From assembly GCA_016648135.1 (NCBI GenBank), contig JADDOH010005053.1, positions 27,733 through 91,732 on the forward strand: DNA of 64,000 bases, read 5' to 3'. This document shows, piece by piece, positions 1-9,826 of this stretch; the first letter of the stretch is position 1, and each line of letters begins with the position of its first letter. A program made the translations under genes and the position numbers. The DNA is from Agrypnia vestita. Taxonomy: Eukaryota > Arthropoda > Insecta > Trichoptera > Phryganeidae. A model generated the notes under the pieces. That model made no database searches. It had not been told where the DNA came from and saw nothing but the letters and a program-made list of their open reading frames with translations.

Positions 1-121
1 CTCGTTGCTCGTAAATTGCTCGCTAATCGGTAGAGGAAGTAGCACTCGCACCTTAAACGTCATTCATATCACTGATAACTTTGGTATTAGTAGTTCAATT
101 TTTCAAAATTCAATCCAGCAT

Positions 122-640
122 TTCAATGATTGTATCAAACAATAATTTCGTTGTCTGTCCGTCCGTCCGCCTGTCTATCCCTGTAACTTCGTGTAACGTC
201 CGTAATTTCGTTCGAATTCACGGCAAAAAAAAAACAAATTAAACGGCCGGAGATGGGGCTTGAACCCCGGACCACCAAACCCGAACCGGCCACTTCACGC
301 ATGTTGCTACGGCCGCCTCTCCGTGGAGCCCCAAAAAGATGCTATAAATATATAATAGGGTTTAGCAAAGACGCGAACCGATGTGCCGTCATTTTCGACG
401 GGTTGCAGCTAGTTTCAATTCAAAACATACACTACTATCCAATAATTATAATTTCGTTGTCTGTCTAGATGTCCGAAACTTCCTGTAACGTCAGTGACAT
501 TTTTTTTATTTAATTTTTAATACGATATATTTTCTATACAAATCTACACATCTTACCCATATTTTTCATAGTTATTCTTTAGAACCCTACCAAATATATA
601 AAAGTACGTCATTTTTGACGGGTAACGGTTAGTTATTGTA
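122..640 (+). mobile_element. Helitron-like repeat (Lep1-like), two adjacent degenerate units
   Basis: Two units, about 122-413 and 438-623, start with an ATTTCGTTGTCTGTC-type segment rich in TCCG. They end in a small hairpin (CCGTC, short T-rich loop, GACGG) followed by GTTGCAG and CTAGT. A hairpin followed by CTAG with T next to it is the classic Helitron 3' end. The first unit ends in CTAG at 409-412; the second ends in TTAG and is decayed. The same family recurs at 4885-5357 (+) and, inverted, near 4356, 7564, 21928 and 24903. No Rep/helicase coding is seen, so it is non-autonomous. The Helitron assignment is inferred from the terminus; no clean 5' TC end was defined. Confidence 0.55.
245..340 (-). 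repeat. tRNA-like segment inside the Helitron-like repeat
   Basis: Read on the minus strand, the segment contains a T-arm-like stretch with a good RNA polymerase III B box (GGGGTTCAAGCCCC at about 255-268). A less clear D-arm-like region lies upstream. The other copy of the family has the same B box at about 4994-5010, so it belongs to the repeat and is not an isolated tRNA. No complete cloverleaf can be drawn. It is probably a captured or SINE-derived tRNA fragment. Confidence 0.4.
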
Positions 641-1135
641 TTAAATATAGACAAACATGGGCCAGTGTTCGATCTTAATATGTACCTACTACAAAAAATC
701 GATTTTGGTTATACTATCCAATTCACTCTATATTTTCCAACAATGTCAAGAAAAATTGAATTTCGATAAAAAAAACAACAAAATTTAAGGATAATTAAAA
801 TTGTTTTAAATATTATCCGGAAACAAAAAAGTAATTTGGATAGTTTAAAGCAGTAACGCGAAAATAGAATTTTCGCAGACTCGTCCATATACCACACAGT
901 TGATATAACTGTGGTCTAGTAAATCAGTTACTAATCATCGACATAATCAGATACAGATCTCAAATAACGGTTAGCGTGTCACCGGTTAAACTGCCATCAC
1001 TATTATGCGGGCAAGGACTTTAAATGTACAATGTCTCCCATATCAAACAAGATTAGCAACTTTAATGGATGTTTTTTTTTCATTTTCCATGAAAATGGTA
1101 CCTAAGGAGAACAAGACACTAACGAACGATATAGC
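641..1135. other. no recognisable feature
   Basis: AT-rich sequence with only short ORFs. No coding, RNA or transposon signature was recognised. Confidence 0.5.
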
Positions 1136-1356
1136 GAAGGGAAAAATTACATTTCAAAATTAAGACTGCAACACGCACACGTTCACCAGTTTGAAGACTA
1201 CCAAGTGCACACTACGATTTGTAGTATAAACTACATGAAGTGAACTAATTGTAGTACTAATGAAGTCAAGTAATTGTAGTATTAATGAAGTGAACTATTG
1301 CAGTACTACAAAATTGTAGTACTAATGAAATGAAGTAATTGCAGTATTACCTGTTA

Positions 1357-1396
1357 CGAAACACCCCCCCCCTAAACCTGGGGGGGGGGTGTTTCG
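1357..1396. repeat. perfect hairpin with C9/G10 runs
   Basis: CGAAACA followed by nine C, a short TAAACCT loop, ten G and then TGTTTCG. The arms are about 16 bp and perfectly complementary. The copy of the host repeat at 23632-24057 lacks it, so it looks like a later insertion or local expansion. Confidence 0.8.
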
Positions 1397-1540
1397 ATTT
1401 CTAAAAATTTCACATAAAAATGTACTATTTGAAGTTTGTACTCATACTTACGCTAAGTATGTACTCATACTAATGTTGAACTTTTACGCAGAGCAAATAC
1501 AAACAGACAGTTACTCAACATAGTAAAGCTCCGCAAAATT

Positions 1541-1771
1541 TCATATTTTGGTCATATAATGAGAGGCGAAAAATACTCCATCCTTCAGCTCGTCATGAAG
1601 GGGAAGATTGAGGGTCGCAGAGGGGTCAGAAGGAGGCGGCATTCCTGGCTTCGAAACATCCGAGAGTGGATCGGGATAAGAAGCGTGGAAGAGCTGTTCC
1701 GCACTGCCCTGGACAGGGAAACTTTCTCCCAGATGATCCCCGACGTCGGGGGGACCCGACAGGGCACATGA
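1541..1771 (+). mobile_element. RTE-like non-LTR retrotransposon, ORF2 C-terminal fragment (subfamily B)
   Basis: An open frame reads SYFGHIMRGEKYSILQL, then a GKIEGRRG motif, RRRHSWLRNIREW, and a short tail to a stop. This is the usual C-terminus, after the reverse transcriptase domain, of RTE/BovB-type LINE proteins. There it follows the LEAFEMWCYRR-type block, which is seen at 24576 in the related fragment. It is 5'-truncated and sits inside the dispersed repeat. The clade name is by family resemblance. Confidence 0.7.
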
Positions 1772-1985
1772 AGAAGACTCATACTTTCAATAACTTTGAA
1801 GTGTGTATACTTTGTAGTGTTGTGTTCACTTTAAAATGAAGTGTATTATTTGAAGTATGCACTTTCAATAACTGTGAAGTGTGTGCAGTTTGTAGTATGC
1901 ACTACACTTCAAAAGGTGTGAGTGTACGCTTCAATGTAATGTAGTACTACATTGTAGTATTTAGTACAGAGCGGACCCATCACCA

Positions 1986-2490
1986 GAACGATGGAAGACA
2001 ATAACGAATGTTTCGGTTCCAATATTCCAGGAACCAATCGATATCGGATGGTGGCTGAACGTAACGTGAGATAATCGATAGCCGGGGCGTCCGGCCGTCC
2101 AGCACATGACTCCGAGCTTCTCCAATTAGGTTTACGTTTACATGATGTAATAAAACTTGGAGTCGTCATTAGCGGAATGAACGAGGCGGGACGATTTATG
2201 GCCGACAGTGGTGGTTTTGCGAAATTAATATTGGGTCGGACAGACAGTTTCATCATCAATTTAAACATATATAAATGTACTTTATTTTTTTTAATTGGTC
2301 TCCGAGGACCATGCCAAATAATATTAATCGAAAAAGGGGATCTTTTTGGAAAAAATTACAACCAAGAGTTTTTGCGCGCACCTTTGTTTGTGCTTAATAA
2401 TTAATTTGCTAATTTTGCCATTGATACATGTTCGCTTCAAAGTTATGACTATGAAAACTTGGTTTTTGGAAATAAGCAATATTGCTCTTT
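1986..2490. other. no recognisable feature
   Basis: Mixed-composition sequence. A 119-codon minus-strand ORF (1909-2268) straddles a repeat edge and has no recognisable motif. Nothing else is supported. Confidence 0.45.
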
Positions 2491-2577
2491 CTGCATCTTG
2501 ACAGTTATTGTATAACATTGGAGTGCCGCCAATTTTAACGTTTTAATTAATGAATTCAATTGACTCTGAATTCGGGC
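2491..2577. repeat. partial arm of a palindromic MITE family
   Basis: The segment with ATCTTGACAGTTATTGTA and TGCCGCC, then ATTAATGAATTCAATTGA, matches the left arm of the full palindrome at 6179-6433. Only one arm is present. Confidence 0.55.
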
Positions 2578-2978
2578 CTTAGAGTACAAGTACTGAAATT
2601 ATTATTAAGAAATGTTAGAAATCAAGAAATGCCTAAACTATAACCAGATAAATTTTACAAATGGCCAGTTACTTGATATATTTCCCATTCGGTGTCCACT
2701 TGTCAATTGCCCCCACCATAACTGTAGCCACGCCCCCGTTCAAAAATTGATTTATTGCTAGAATAAGTAATGGATAATTAGTATGCGTCGGTAGACGTAA
2801 AGTTACTCCAAGTGGTAAGTAAAGTTTTTAATTAATTAATATTAATAATTACGTCTAGCCACAAAGTTAACGTTACAAACATCAAAAATATTCAAAATGA
2901 TAAATATTAATATAGTTATAAATTTTTTAATTTTTAAACATTATATTTTATTTCCTCCCTCTCCTTTGAGACCAGAAT

Positions 2979-3098
2979 TCAGAGTCAATACTTAGATGAT
3001 TTAATAGTTAATGTACGCCTTAAAAGTTTTATTTTGTTCTGATAATTACGCTATTAAGGCTTACCTCGACCATTAAATCACTAAGTATTGTCATTGTA
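2979..3098. repeat. short imperfect palindrome
   Basis: The left side has CAATACTTAG, GATTTAAT and GCCTTAA. The right side carries the complements ATTAAGGC, ATTAAATC and CTAAGTATTG in reverse order. An inverted GAATTCAGAGTCAAT block (about 2973) pairs with ATTGACTCTGAATTC at about 2559. This is consistent with a decayed foldback element of about 0.5 kb (2545-3110). Confidence 0.5.
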
Positions 3099-3099
3099 T

Positions 3100-3668
3100 T
3101 CGGGCCTTAGTCTCGCATGATGGAAATAGTTTGCACCTGAGTCCACACATAAAGATTAGTATGATAATGATCTTTATTTTAACGGACCTGGGAATGTTTT
3201 TGTCTTGACAATTAATTTTGATCGCGTCCATTGCTGATCGCAGTTATCCTTATACTTCCAGTTTCATATCTTCCATTCCTTGAATTAGAGAAACAAGGTA
3301 AACATAGTTCTGTACAACCGATAAATTGCAGATTAGAGTGAGACCAGTTTTGTGCCATTAGTAAGTTTGAAAATAAAGTAAGAAAAAATATATATATTGG
3401 TATGAAATGCACAACGACTAATGGCATACCATATTTACTTTGTACACCACATCCGCGCGTAATATTCCTATAATGTTTGTTTTGTTTCATATGACTGATT
3501 ACCTGAATTATCTCAGAACCGATTATTATATCCACAGGTACATGTTACGACACTTATGCACAGTAAATAATACAAGCTCTCAAATCTCGCCTCCACGATG
3601 TTATTACCAAACATCAAATTCAACACTAGCTCTTAAATAATGTATATACACATATATTAGATGTACCC
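3100..3668. other. no recognisable feature
   Basis: Overlapping 107- and 66-codon ORFs on opposite strands have no motif, biased composition or copies elsewhere in the window. Treated as unannotated. Confidence 0.45.
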
Positions 3669-4198
3669 ATGAGTAATCAATTATTTAAGTGGCAACAAAA
3701 AAAAGAATTTAACTACATTCAATTTTATTTTTAATCGATTTAATCTCCATCGTATCTAGGACCTTTTGCCATCTTGTTGGTAGACTTTTAAGAAAAATAT
3801 GCTTCTAGGTGTTTCTAAAGCGTCATTATTAAACCCTACCGGGCGCCCACTTCGATCGCTATCAGACAAGTCAAAATCACCATCGGAAAATTTTCTAAAC
3901 TAACGTTGACACTTATTAATTTCAATACGACTCCATACACATCACAAATTTTCTTTGTTGCAACCGTTGCATTAACACCCGATAGAAAATGAAACAGCAT
4001 GTGATGACGTAAATTATCTTAGTTAGTTGATTGTCCGCCATTTTACAACAAAGTAACAAAAAAAAATTAATTTAATTGTCACAAGTCACAAGATCACGGA
4101 TTTTAATATTGCGTATAAAACACGTCTTTACACGTTCACTTTACTGAGCTTGACTGAAGCAAACATTCCACACCAAAAATAATTGATTACTTATTATA
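3669..4198 (-). mobile_element. internally deleted mariner element
   Basis: Both ends carry AGTAATCAATTATTT inverted relative to each other (about 3672 and 4185). Between them the minus strand encodes broken mariner transposase. The N-terminal helix-turn-helix region shows NATVATKKICDVYG, and another frame shows FSDGDFDLSDSDRSGRP. The sequence then jumps straight to a C-terminus reading LPTRWQKVLDTMEIKSI and a stop at 3709-3711. The catalytic DDE core is missing, so it is a frameshifted, non-autonomous derivative. The initiation codon is probably ATG at 4041-4039. Confidence 0.8.
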
Positions 4199-4355
4199 AT
4201 ATTTCAACACGTTAAATAAGATGTAAATGTATTTAAAAAATAATCTGTACACCTCATTTCTTTAAAATATCATACAATTTGTTTTTTTTTTTTTTGAAAC
4301 TGGCAATGACAAAACTATGCACTGAATACCATTTTATCGAAGCAATTATAATATA

Positions 4356-4440
4356 GACTAGCCATAACCCGTCCAAAATGACTTACTTTTATTACATATA
4401 TGTATATAAAATTTATGTAAAAAAAATAATCTTAACGAAC
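4356..4440 (-). mobile_element. Helitron-like 3' end fragment, inverted
   Basis: Minus-strand reading gives AAGTCATTTTGGACGGGTTATGGCTAGT. This is the same hairpin-plus-CTAGT terminus as the family at 122-640, decayed. Confidence 0.45.
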
Positions 4441-4884
4441 CAGAACAAAGAATCAAGAAATAAATATTTTCATCTAGAGACAACATTTTCGATCCGAAAG
4501 GGTTAAGTGTCAGACGCTAAAGTTTAGGGGGAAGGACAAACAATTTATAATTCTATGGACAGACAAGACAGAGTAGAGTACCCACTTATATGGCGGCTAT
4601 AAAACATACAAGAACGCATAATAAAACACACATAAAATGGAAATTCAAATTTACTTTGGACAATTTAATGCAAACTGAATAAATAGAGAACTCAAACAAT
4701 GCCGCAGTAAGTTCACAATGTTGTGTTGGCGACATTTAAGCTACACGTCAAAGTGACGTAAATAAGTAATAAAATTATCTCTACAAAAAAGCCTAAAATT
4801 TTATGTGTTTTATTTCATGTAAAAGTTATATGCCTCCTAGTAATGCTAAAAAAACATTCCTTACAATACTTACAATATTAATAC
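4441..4884. other. no recognisable feature
   Basis: AT-rich, no coding signature, no internal copy recognised. Confidence 0.45.
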
Positions 4885-5130
4885 ATAATTTCGTTGTCTG
4901 TCCGTCCTTCCATCCGTCCATCTGTCTGTCTTCATGTAACGTCCGTAATTTCGTCCGAATTCACGGCTAAAAAAACGGAAACTCAACGGCCGGAGATGGG
5001 GCTTGAACCCCGGGCGAGCAAACTTGAACGCGAAGACCCATGGAAGTTGCCATCATCTTGGGTACGTGCGGGACCCTTCAAAAATAGACTACATATATAA
5101 CTTAGCAAAGACGCGAACCACTTGTAACCA

Positions 5131-5159
5131 AAAATATATATATATATATATATATATAC
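5131..5159. repeat. (TA)n microsatellite
   Basis: Uninterrupted TA dinucleotides inside the Helitron-like repeat. Confidence 0.95.
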
Positions 5160-5228
5160 AGCGTACAATATATTTTCTTTAGGTACACTAAATGCTTTGT
5201 AAATATTTTCTCAGCAATCAACGGCATC

Positions 5229-5302
5229 TCCTGTGTGGTGTAATTAGTGGCTAGTATATTTGGCTCTCACCTAAAGGACTCGGATTCGATTCCAGTACCG
5301 GA
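5229..5302 (+). tRNA. tRNA-Glu(CUC)-like sequence, probably a pseudogene or SINE head
   Basis: A 74-nt cloverleaf can be drawn. The acceptor arm pairs 6 of 7. The D arm is recognisable (AGTGGCTAG) but carries two extra bases. The anticodon stem TTTGG/CTAAA pairs fully around CTCTCAC, giving anticodon CTC (Glu). The T arm CTCGG-ATTCGAT-TCCAG has one mismatch. It resembles insect tRNA-Glu, but the mismatches, the D-arm insertion and its position inside a repeat argue for a tRNA-derived element rather than a working gene. Confidence 0.6.
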
Positions 5303-5359
5303 TTTTTTTAAAAATATTTATTCTTTAGGACCGTCATTTTTGACGGATATGCAGCTAGT

Positions 5360-5794
5360 ATATAAATAAATTGGATTCTTTGCAAATTTCCCTACGCGGG
5401 ACACAAATAGGAGCATCATAATTGGAATGTTATCATTGATAATAAAAGACATTCTTTGCTTGCAAAAGAGGTCCAGTGTAGAAACGCCCACATTCCCTGC
5501 GATTCCTCTCACACTTATTCCCCCTTTTTCCCGGGGTTGAGGGTGGCGAACCCCACGGAACACGTTCCCAACGTGGGCAGTTTTGTCGAAGGTTAGAGTG
5601 ACTCATAAATATGACGAGGGTAACGAAGAGACAACACAACCTTGACATTATCAAAAAATGTATTTTTTGCTTTGTAATAAGTTGGGTCATCACTCAATAA
5701 AAAATTTAGTAATGACAATTTGAAATCTCTATTTATAAATATTTGAATCTACTTGAAACTCAAGTAGAGATAAAATAGTTTGTTTTTTGATTTC
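5360..5794. other. no recognisable feature
   Basis: Contains a moderately GC-rich patch (5480-5590). Two overlapping minus-strand ORFs have no family resemblance. Nothing supported. Confidence 0.4.
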
Positions 5795-6068
5795 TTGCTT
5801 GTCTGACGAAAAGACTTTGGATCGATTTTTAACCCTTTTCCCGTGATCTAATCGAGCTGAAAAACTTTGCAAACAGACTCGTGGCGACGATCAAGAAGAT
5901 CTATCAAATTTTCGTTAAAAAATTAATAATTATAGTATAATTTTGGATTTTTCAAATTTTTAATGTTTTTTTTTCACACAACTCACTAAGTTGCATCTGG
6001 TAGACACGAAACCCGAAAATGAGAAAGGGAGTATTGTAAAAACTTGGTTTTTATGGGTTAGTTTTTTT
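5795..6068 (+). mobile_element. 'CTCCCTTT' MITE-like family, copy 1 (5' truncated)
   Basis: The shared core reads CTTTGGATCGATTTTTAACC, then an ATCGAGCTGAAA block, GCAGACTCGTGGCGACGATC, GGTAGACACGAAACCC, AGAAAGGGAGTATTGTA, and ACTTGGTTTTTATGGGTTAG with a T run. Copies recur at 27173, 33281, 34766 (-), 36869 (-), 42026, 43149, 52405 (-), 55372 and 55690. Full copies begin TACTCCCTTTATATTAACTC; CTCCCTTT is inverted as AAAGGGAG near the other end. No coding. Confidence 0.65.
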
Positions 6069-6178
6069 TATTCATTTTAATGATCATCGTGAATAATCTC
6101 TACTCAATCATATAAAATGACATGTTTATCAGTTAAGATACTTATAAAAATATCATTTTATGCCCTGTATTTTGTGAT

Positions 6179-6433
6179 CTGTATCTTGACAGTTATTGTA
6201 TAACATTATAATGCCGCCGTTTGACATTTAAAGTTTGACAGGTTTGAAATTAATGAATTCAATCAATCAGAAAGCTCTAAAACGTAAACAAACGTTAAGT
6301 TATTCACAAATTAATAATTTTTTTACGTTTTAGAGCTTTCCGAATGATTGTGTTCATTAATTTCAAACCTGTCAAACTTAAAACGTCAAATTTGGCGGCA
6401 TTACAATGTTATAAAATAACTGTCAAGATACAG
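6179..6433. mobile_element. foldback MITE, near-perfect 255-bp palindrome
   Basis: The left arm (6179-6300) runs TGTATCTTGACAG ... GCCGCC ... CAGGTTTGAAATTAATGAA ... AGCTCTAAAACGTAAA. The right arm (6320-6433) is its reverse complement with few changes. The loop is about 20 bp. Such structure folds into one long hairpin. A half copy lies at 2491-2577. Confidence 0.8.
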
Positions 6434-7188
6434 AAATAACAATATTTTCAGAAAAAATTTTTATAGAATTTTTCAGAATATGGCCGTTAGAATTGTCATA
6501 GCACATGGCGAGCCACGCACCAGAAGTTTCAAACAAACAAATCGAGAAATCTTGCTATGCTATTTCATAACGTATACAAGTCCCAATCAACTCGCGAACT
6601 ACCTCTACCTGACGCAACGTCTGCTATCATCAGTCGGTACGGGATTCTTCCAAATTTCCAAGCGGCAATGCGCCCACCGACCTTGGCAGAATCATTTATT
6701 ATTATTAATGGCTAAATTACGCAACTGTTTTATTCTTTCACTTTAGGGGAAAAAAATCCGATACAGAATGCATAGAGCTACAGCGCCACAAAATTAGTTA
6801 CTTTCGAAACTCGAATATGACGCAATTTTCGCGCGATATTCTCTCGATGAAGAGAAAAGATTTTGATTTTTTCGTGCCACGCAGAAAAGTGATGAGTTCA
6901 TATTCGCTTTATTGTGATTTCAATTATTATTATTATATATTTTTAAGAGGCAGTATCTATATTATAATTGCGCTAAAACTGCGGTACAGTAATGTCCTGT
7001 TTTCCATTGCCAGCTTAAAAAAAAAAACAAACCGTATGCTTTTTTTGCTTTGAGAAACGAGGTGTACAGGTCATTTTAAATTTTAATTTTCAATTTCTCA
7101 ATTTCAAAACGTCAATTTAATTTTTTCTGCGAGCAATTAAATTTTCGAAGTTTGATTTTTAGAAAATAGAACAAACGTATTGTTTGAA
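6434..7188. other. no recognisable feature
   Basis: Short plus-strand ORFs of 88 and 78 codons lack any motif and are low-complexity in part. No repeat copy recognised. Confidence 0.4.
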
Positions 7189-7420
7189 ATGTGTCAAAGT
7201 TGATAGCATCCACGGGGACAGATCACTGTCTATATTATAAATGATAGCTAATAGCTGCGCAGTGGCCACTGTCGACCACACCACAGCGGCCAATACTTAC
7301 AGTCGATAGCCAATTTTCAGACTCCAATGACCGCGGAGCGAGAATTATGGGTGCGCATCGGCCAGTACAGCTGTTAATCCGCAGGGCCTAGCAGTAAGCT
7401 TGCTGAACTGCTAGGATTTT
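7189..7420 (+). repeat. dispersed repeat 'GGGCCTAGCA', copy 1
   Basis: Starts near GTGTCAAAGTTGATAGCATC and ends around GCAGGGCCTAGCAGTAAGCTTG. Related blocks occur at 55128-55345 and 57116-57310 with the same order of motifs (GTGTCAAACTCGAACGCAT, then GGGCCTAGCA). No class assigned. Confidence 0.45.
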
Positions 7421-7563
7421 TATTATTTTAAGGGACAGAAAGTAAGGAGTCTAGCTTGAGGGTTAACAACTTAATCCAAGAAAAATCACCTGTTACGAAA
7501 AATGCAAAGAGCCTCGTTGAGACTTTTGCATTCATCTCAGGGCTGCTGAGCTTATAATGATGA

Positions 7564-7612
7564 CGACTAGCTATAACCCGTAAAAAATGACGTACTTTTA
7601 TTATATATTTCG
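7564..7612 (-). mobile_element. Helitron-like 3' end fragment, inverted
   Basis: ACTAGCTATAACCCGTAAAAAATGACG is the reverse complement of the family terminus (hairpin plus CTAGT). Only the end is retained. Confidence 0.45.
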
Positions 7613-8026
7613 GCCGCCAATTAAAGCTGTGAAAACAGTGCTATCTAGAGCAGCAAAGCGTCTTCATAGCTTTAGTGATGGACATTATTAAATAGAGAAT
7701 TATGCTTTTTGTAACACATTTTAGACACCTCGTAATTATTAATGCCATCTGGTATCGTTAAAGCCCTGGGCCATCCTATAAAAATATTTCCGTAGGTTTC
7801 CTCATATAAATAGCTTCATCTCTGTGATATTTCTATAATTTATCGCCATTAATAATAATAATCTATTTTTTTACTTCATTTTATATGTAGGTATGTATTT
7901 TTGAAATGTTCAAAAAAAAAATATTATTGTTATGATATTTTGGGCGGGGTCTGCGATGATAGATAAATACTTGATAAGGAAGTTTTGGTCGTTGGTTTAG
8001 TATGTTTAATCAATAAAATAGGTTAA
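7613..8026. other. AT-rich, no clear feature
   Basis: A block around 7640-7860 (TAAATAGAGAATTATGC, AGCTTCATCTCT) loosely resembles 38800-38880 and 30220-30250, suggesting an old dispersed repeat. No coding. Confidence 0.35.
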
Positions 8027-8284
8027 CTTAGTTCTGTGACAAATTCGAAAGGGAACACACGATACATTGCATCTACATCGATATGCTTGTTTATCAGAAA
8101 AGGTTATGTTAATTATGTAATAAATTCGCCGGGGGATATTGCATTTTGCACCTTTCTCTATCGATACGTTTCATCATTGGAAAAAGTCATCTTAGTTCTG
8201 TGAAAGAGATTCGAATGGGAATGGTACCTACATAGACATAGACATCTTCATCGATGTGCTTGTTCATCAGGATAGGTTATGAGT
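8027..8284. repeat. imperfect direct repeat, two units
   Basis: Unit 1 (8027-8113) and unit 2 (8191-8284) share ACTTAGTTCTGTGA, a TTCGAA-GGGAA block, ATCGAT-TGCTTGTT and ATCAG-A-AGGTTATG. Units are about 90 bp and diverged. Confidence 0.55.
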
Positions 8285-8527
8285 AGGGAATGCAATCCCG
8301 ATCCCGCGAGATCTCGAGGCATTTTACGAGGTCAATCCCGAACCGAAAAATCGGACGAGATTATCGGGGTTGATCAACATTTTTTATGTTTTGTATGTTT
8401 AATTGTGTATGTATATAGAGCTTTTAATAAGTACCTACTTAAAACTTATGTTCATGTCACATTCAAATAATGAAAATAGCTTTGAATAATATTTGGTGTA
8501 TTTTATCAACCAAACATATTAATAAAA

Positions 8528-8617
8528 TAGAGTAGCTTGTTGGTCTTGTGGTTACGACTCTCGCCTCGTGATCCAAAGGTCGCGGGTTCGAACCTCACTC
8601 CAGACTAGCAAGTTAAG
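8528..8617 (+). repeat. tRNA-derived SINE head
   Basis: CTTGTGGTTACGACTCTCGC (A-box side) and GCGGGTTCGAACC (strong B box) have tRNA spacing. The same head occurs inverted at 22965-23045, there followed by a SINE body. Here the head is cut off where the GCATGC element begins. Confidence 0.65.
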
Positions 8618-9388
8618 GTACAGATACACATGCTTCTTTACTGGCATGCTAATGAGCATGCCACTAATAAGCACGCCCTAACAACTGTACACACTTGCTC
8701 ATTACTGGCATGCTTATTAGTGGCATGCTCATAAATAAGCATGCCCAAAGCTAACAATCAAACACACATGCTTATTAGTGGCATGCTCTTGTCATGGAAT
8801 AGAGACGCTCTTGTTCAAAATGGAAACTTTGCGACTGAAATAGAAAATTCAAGTCAACCAATAAATCAAAAAAGTTCCCGAGTTTCCATCCGCACATTTT
8901 TGATTTTAGTTTTTATAATTTTTATTGTAAGATTTGAATCATTCATGCCTATTAATAAAGTTTCGTAAAAATTATTTCTCACTATATTATTTTTACACAA
9001 CGGTGACCGAGTATTCCATAGACATTCGTGATTCCTATAATAAGTTACGAAAAGTAATGTTTTATCATCTCCCCAACGCGCCATATTTGTTTCATCTGTC
9101 GCGGACTGAGAAGATCGCATCGATAATACTAGCCGCGAAGCCCGCGAATGACATAAGCATGCTCATAAATAAGCAAGTCTGTTCACACATGCTCCAAAGA
9201 TACCCCTTCTCTATGGTGAATGACAGTGGCATGCTTATAAATCAACCGGCGGTTGATTTTTGAGCATGCCACTAGGTGGCATGCTCATTTCTAGCAATGT
9301 GCGTACACACATGCCACTAATAAGCTTGCCATTGTCAAAGTCGATACTGCGCATGCTCACGTGCCACTAAAGAAGCATGTGTATCAGA
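8618..9388. mobile_element. 0.77-kb TIR element with GCATGC palindrome arrays
   Basis: The left end reads CAGATACACATGCTTCTTTA. The right end, reverse complemented, is CTGATACACATGCTTCTTTA, a terminal inverted repeat of about 20 bp. Both subterminal zones (8640-8800 and 9150-9370) are crowded with GGCATGCTTATTAGTGGCAT-like units in both orientations, many built on GCATGC. A third matching end (GCATGTGTATCAG) lies at about 10628-10640, so the true right border may be there, with a PIF-derived copy nested inside. No target duplication is certain. No transposase coding seen. Confidence 0.6.
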
Positions 9389-9826
9389 CGCCTTAGAGTA
9401 TCTACAATATATAGAGGGATAATAAAGCATTTTACCAAACCTTTATACGTGGTAAAATAGAGCTTACTCAGTTTAAACAATATGGCGACACATGAAAGAA
9501 AAAGAGACAAAAAAACATCACCCGGTCTAATCCGTCTTTTATTGTTTTGTAGCCGTTTTCTTTGCCCTCTAATAAAGCCATAGAAAAAGATCATATTTAG
9601 AGGGCACAATCGATCTGTCAGATTTGTTGTGTTATTTTGGATACTTATTCCGCGTATTCTACGCATATTATACAGGCAATCAATATCCTATAACATTTTG
9701 AATCATTTCGTTCATTCCATATTTAATGTTGATGGACATCACTACTCTGGCGTTCGCGCAATAAAGTATAGCATTTGTCCTCCAATGTTTAGCTGTCATT
9801 AATTACGAAACTTCATGTAAGTCTAA
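9389..9826. other. no recognisable feature
   Basis: A 99-codon minus-strand ORF (9367-9666) is Leu/Phe/Ile-rich and unrecognised. It spans the edge of the GCATGC element, so it is unlikely to be a gene. Confidence 0.4.

Larger units (their letters stand above)
1136..1983. repeat. dispersed repeat with GTAGTACTAA minisatellite, copy 1 (interrupted)
   Basis: The left part starts near ATAGCGAAG and contains TGCAACACGCACACGTTCAC. The right part ends in GAGCGGACCCATCA. Both ends recur, in the same order, at 23632-24057, which defines a family. Inside copy 1 are an imperfect minisatellite of GTAGTACTAATGAAGTGAACT-like units (about 1225-1350), a C/G-run hairpin and an RTE-like insertion (1541-1771). 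No terminal inverted repeat or target duplication was found, so the class is unknown. Confidence 0.5.
4885..5357 (+). mobile_element. Helitron-like repeat with tRNA-like cargo
   Basis: Same family as 122-413: TTTCGTTGTCTGTCCGTCC start, internal B-box segment near 4994, terminal hairpin CCGTCA-TTTT-TGACGG (5331-5346) and CTAG at 5354-5357. It also holds a TA microsatellite (5131-5159) and a tRNA-Glu-like segment (5229-5302). This is the best-preserved 3' terminus of the family. Confidence 0.6.

Noticed and set aside
1909..2268. 119-codon minus-strand ORF
   Set aside because: Crosses a repeat boundary, no family resemblance, no start context or splice sites of note.
8618..9388. CRISPR-like array from regularly recurring GCATGC units
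   Set aside because: Spacing is irregular, units occur in both orientations, and the genome is eukaryotic.
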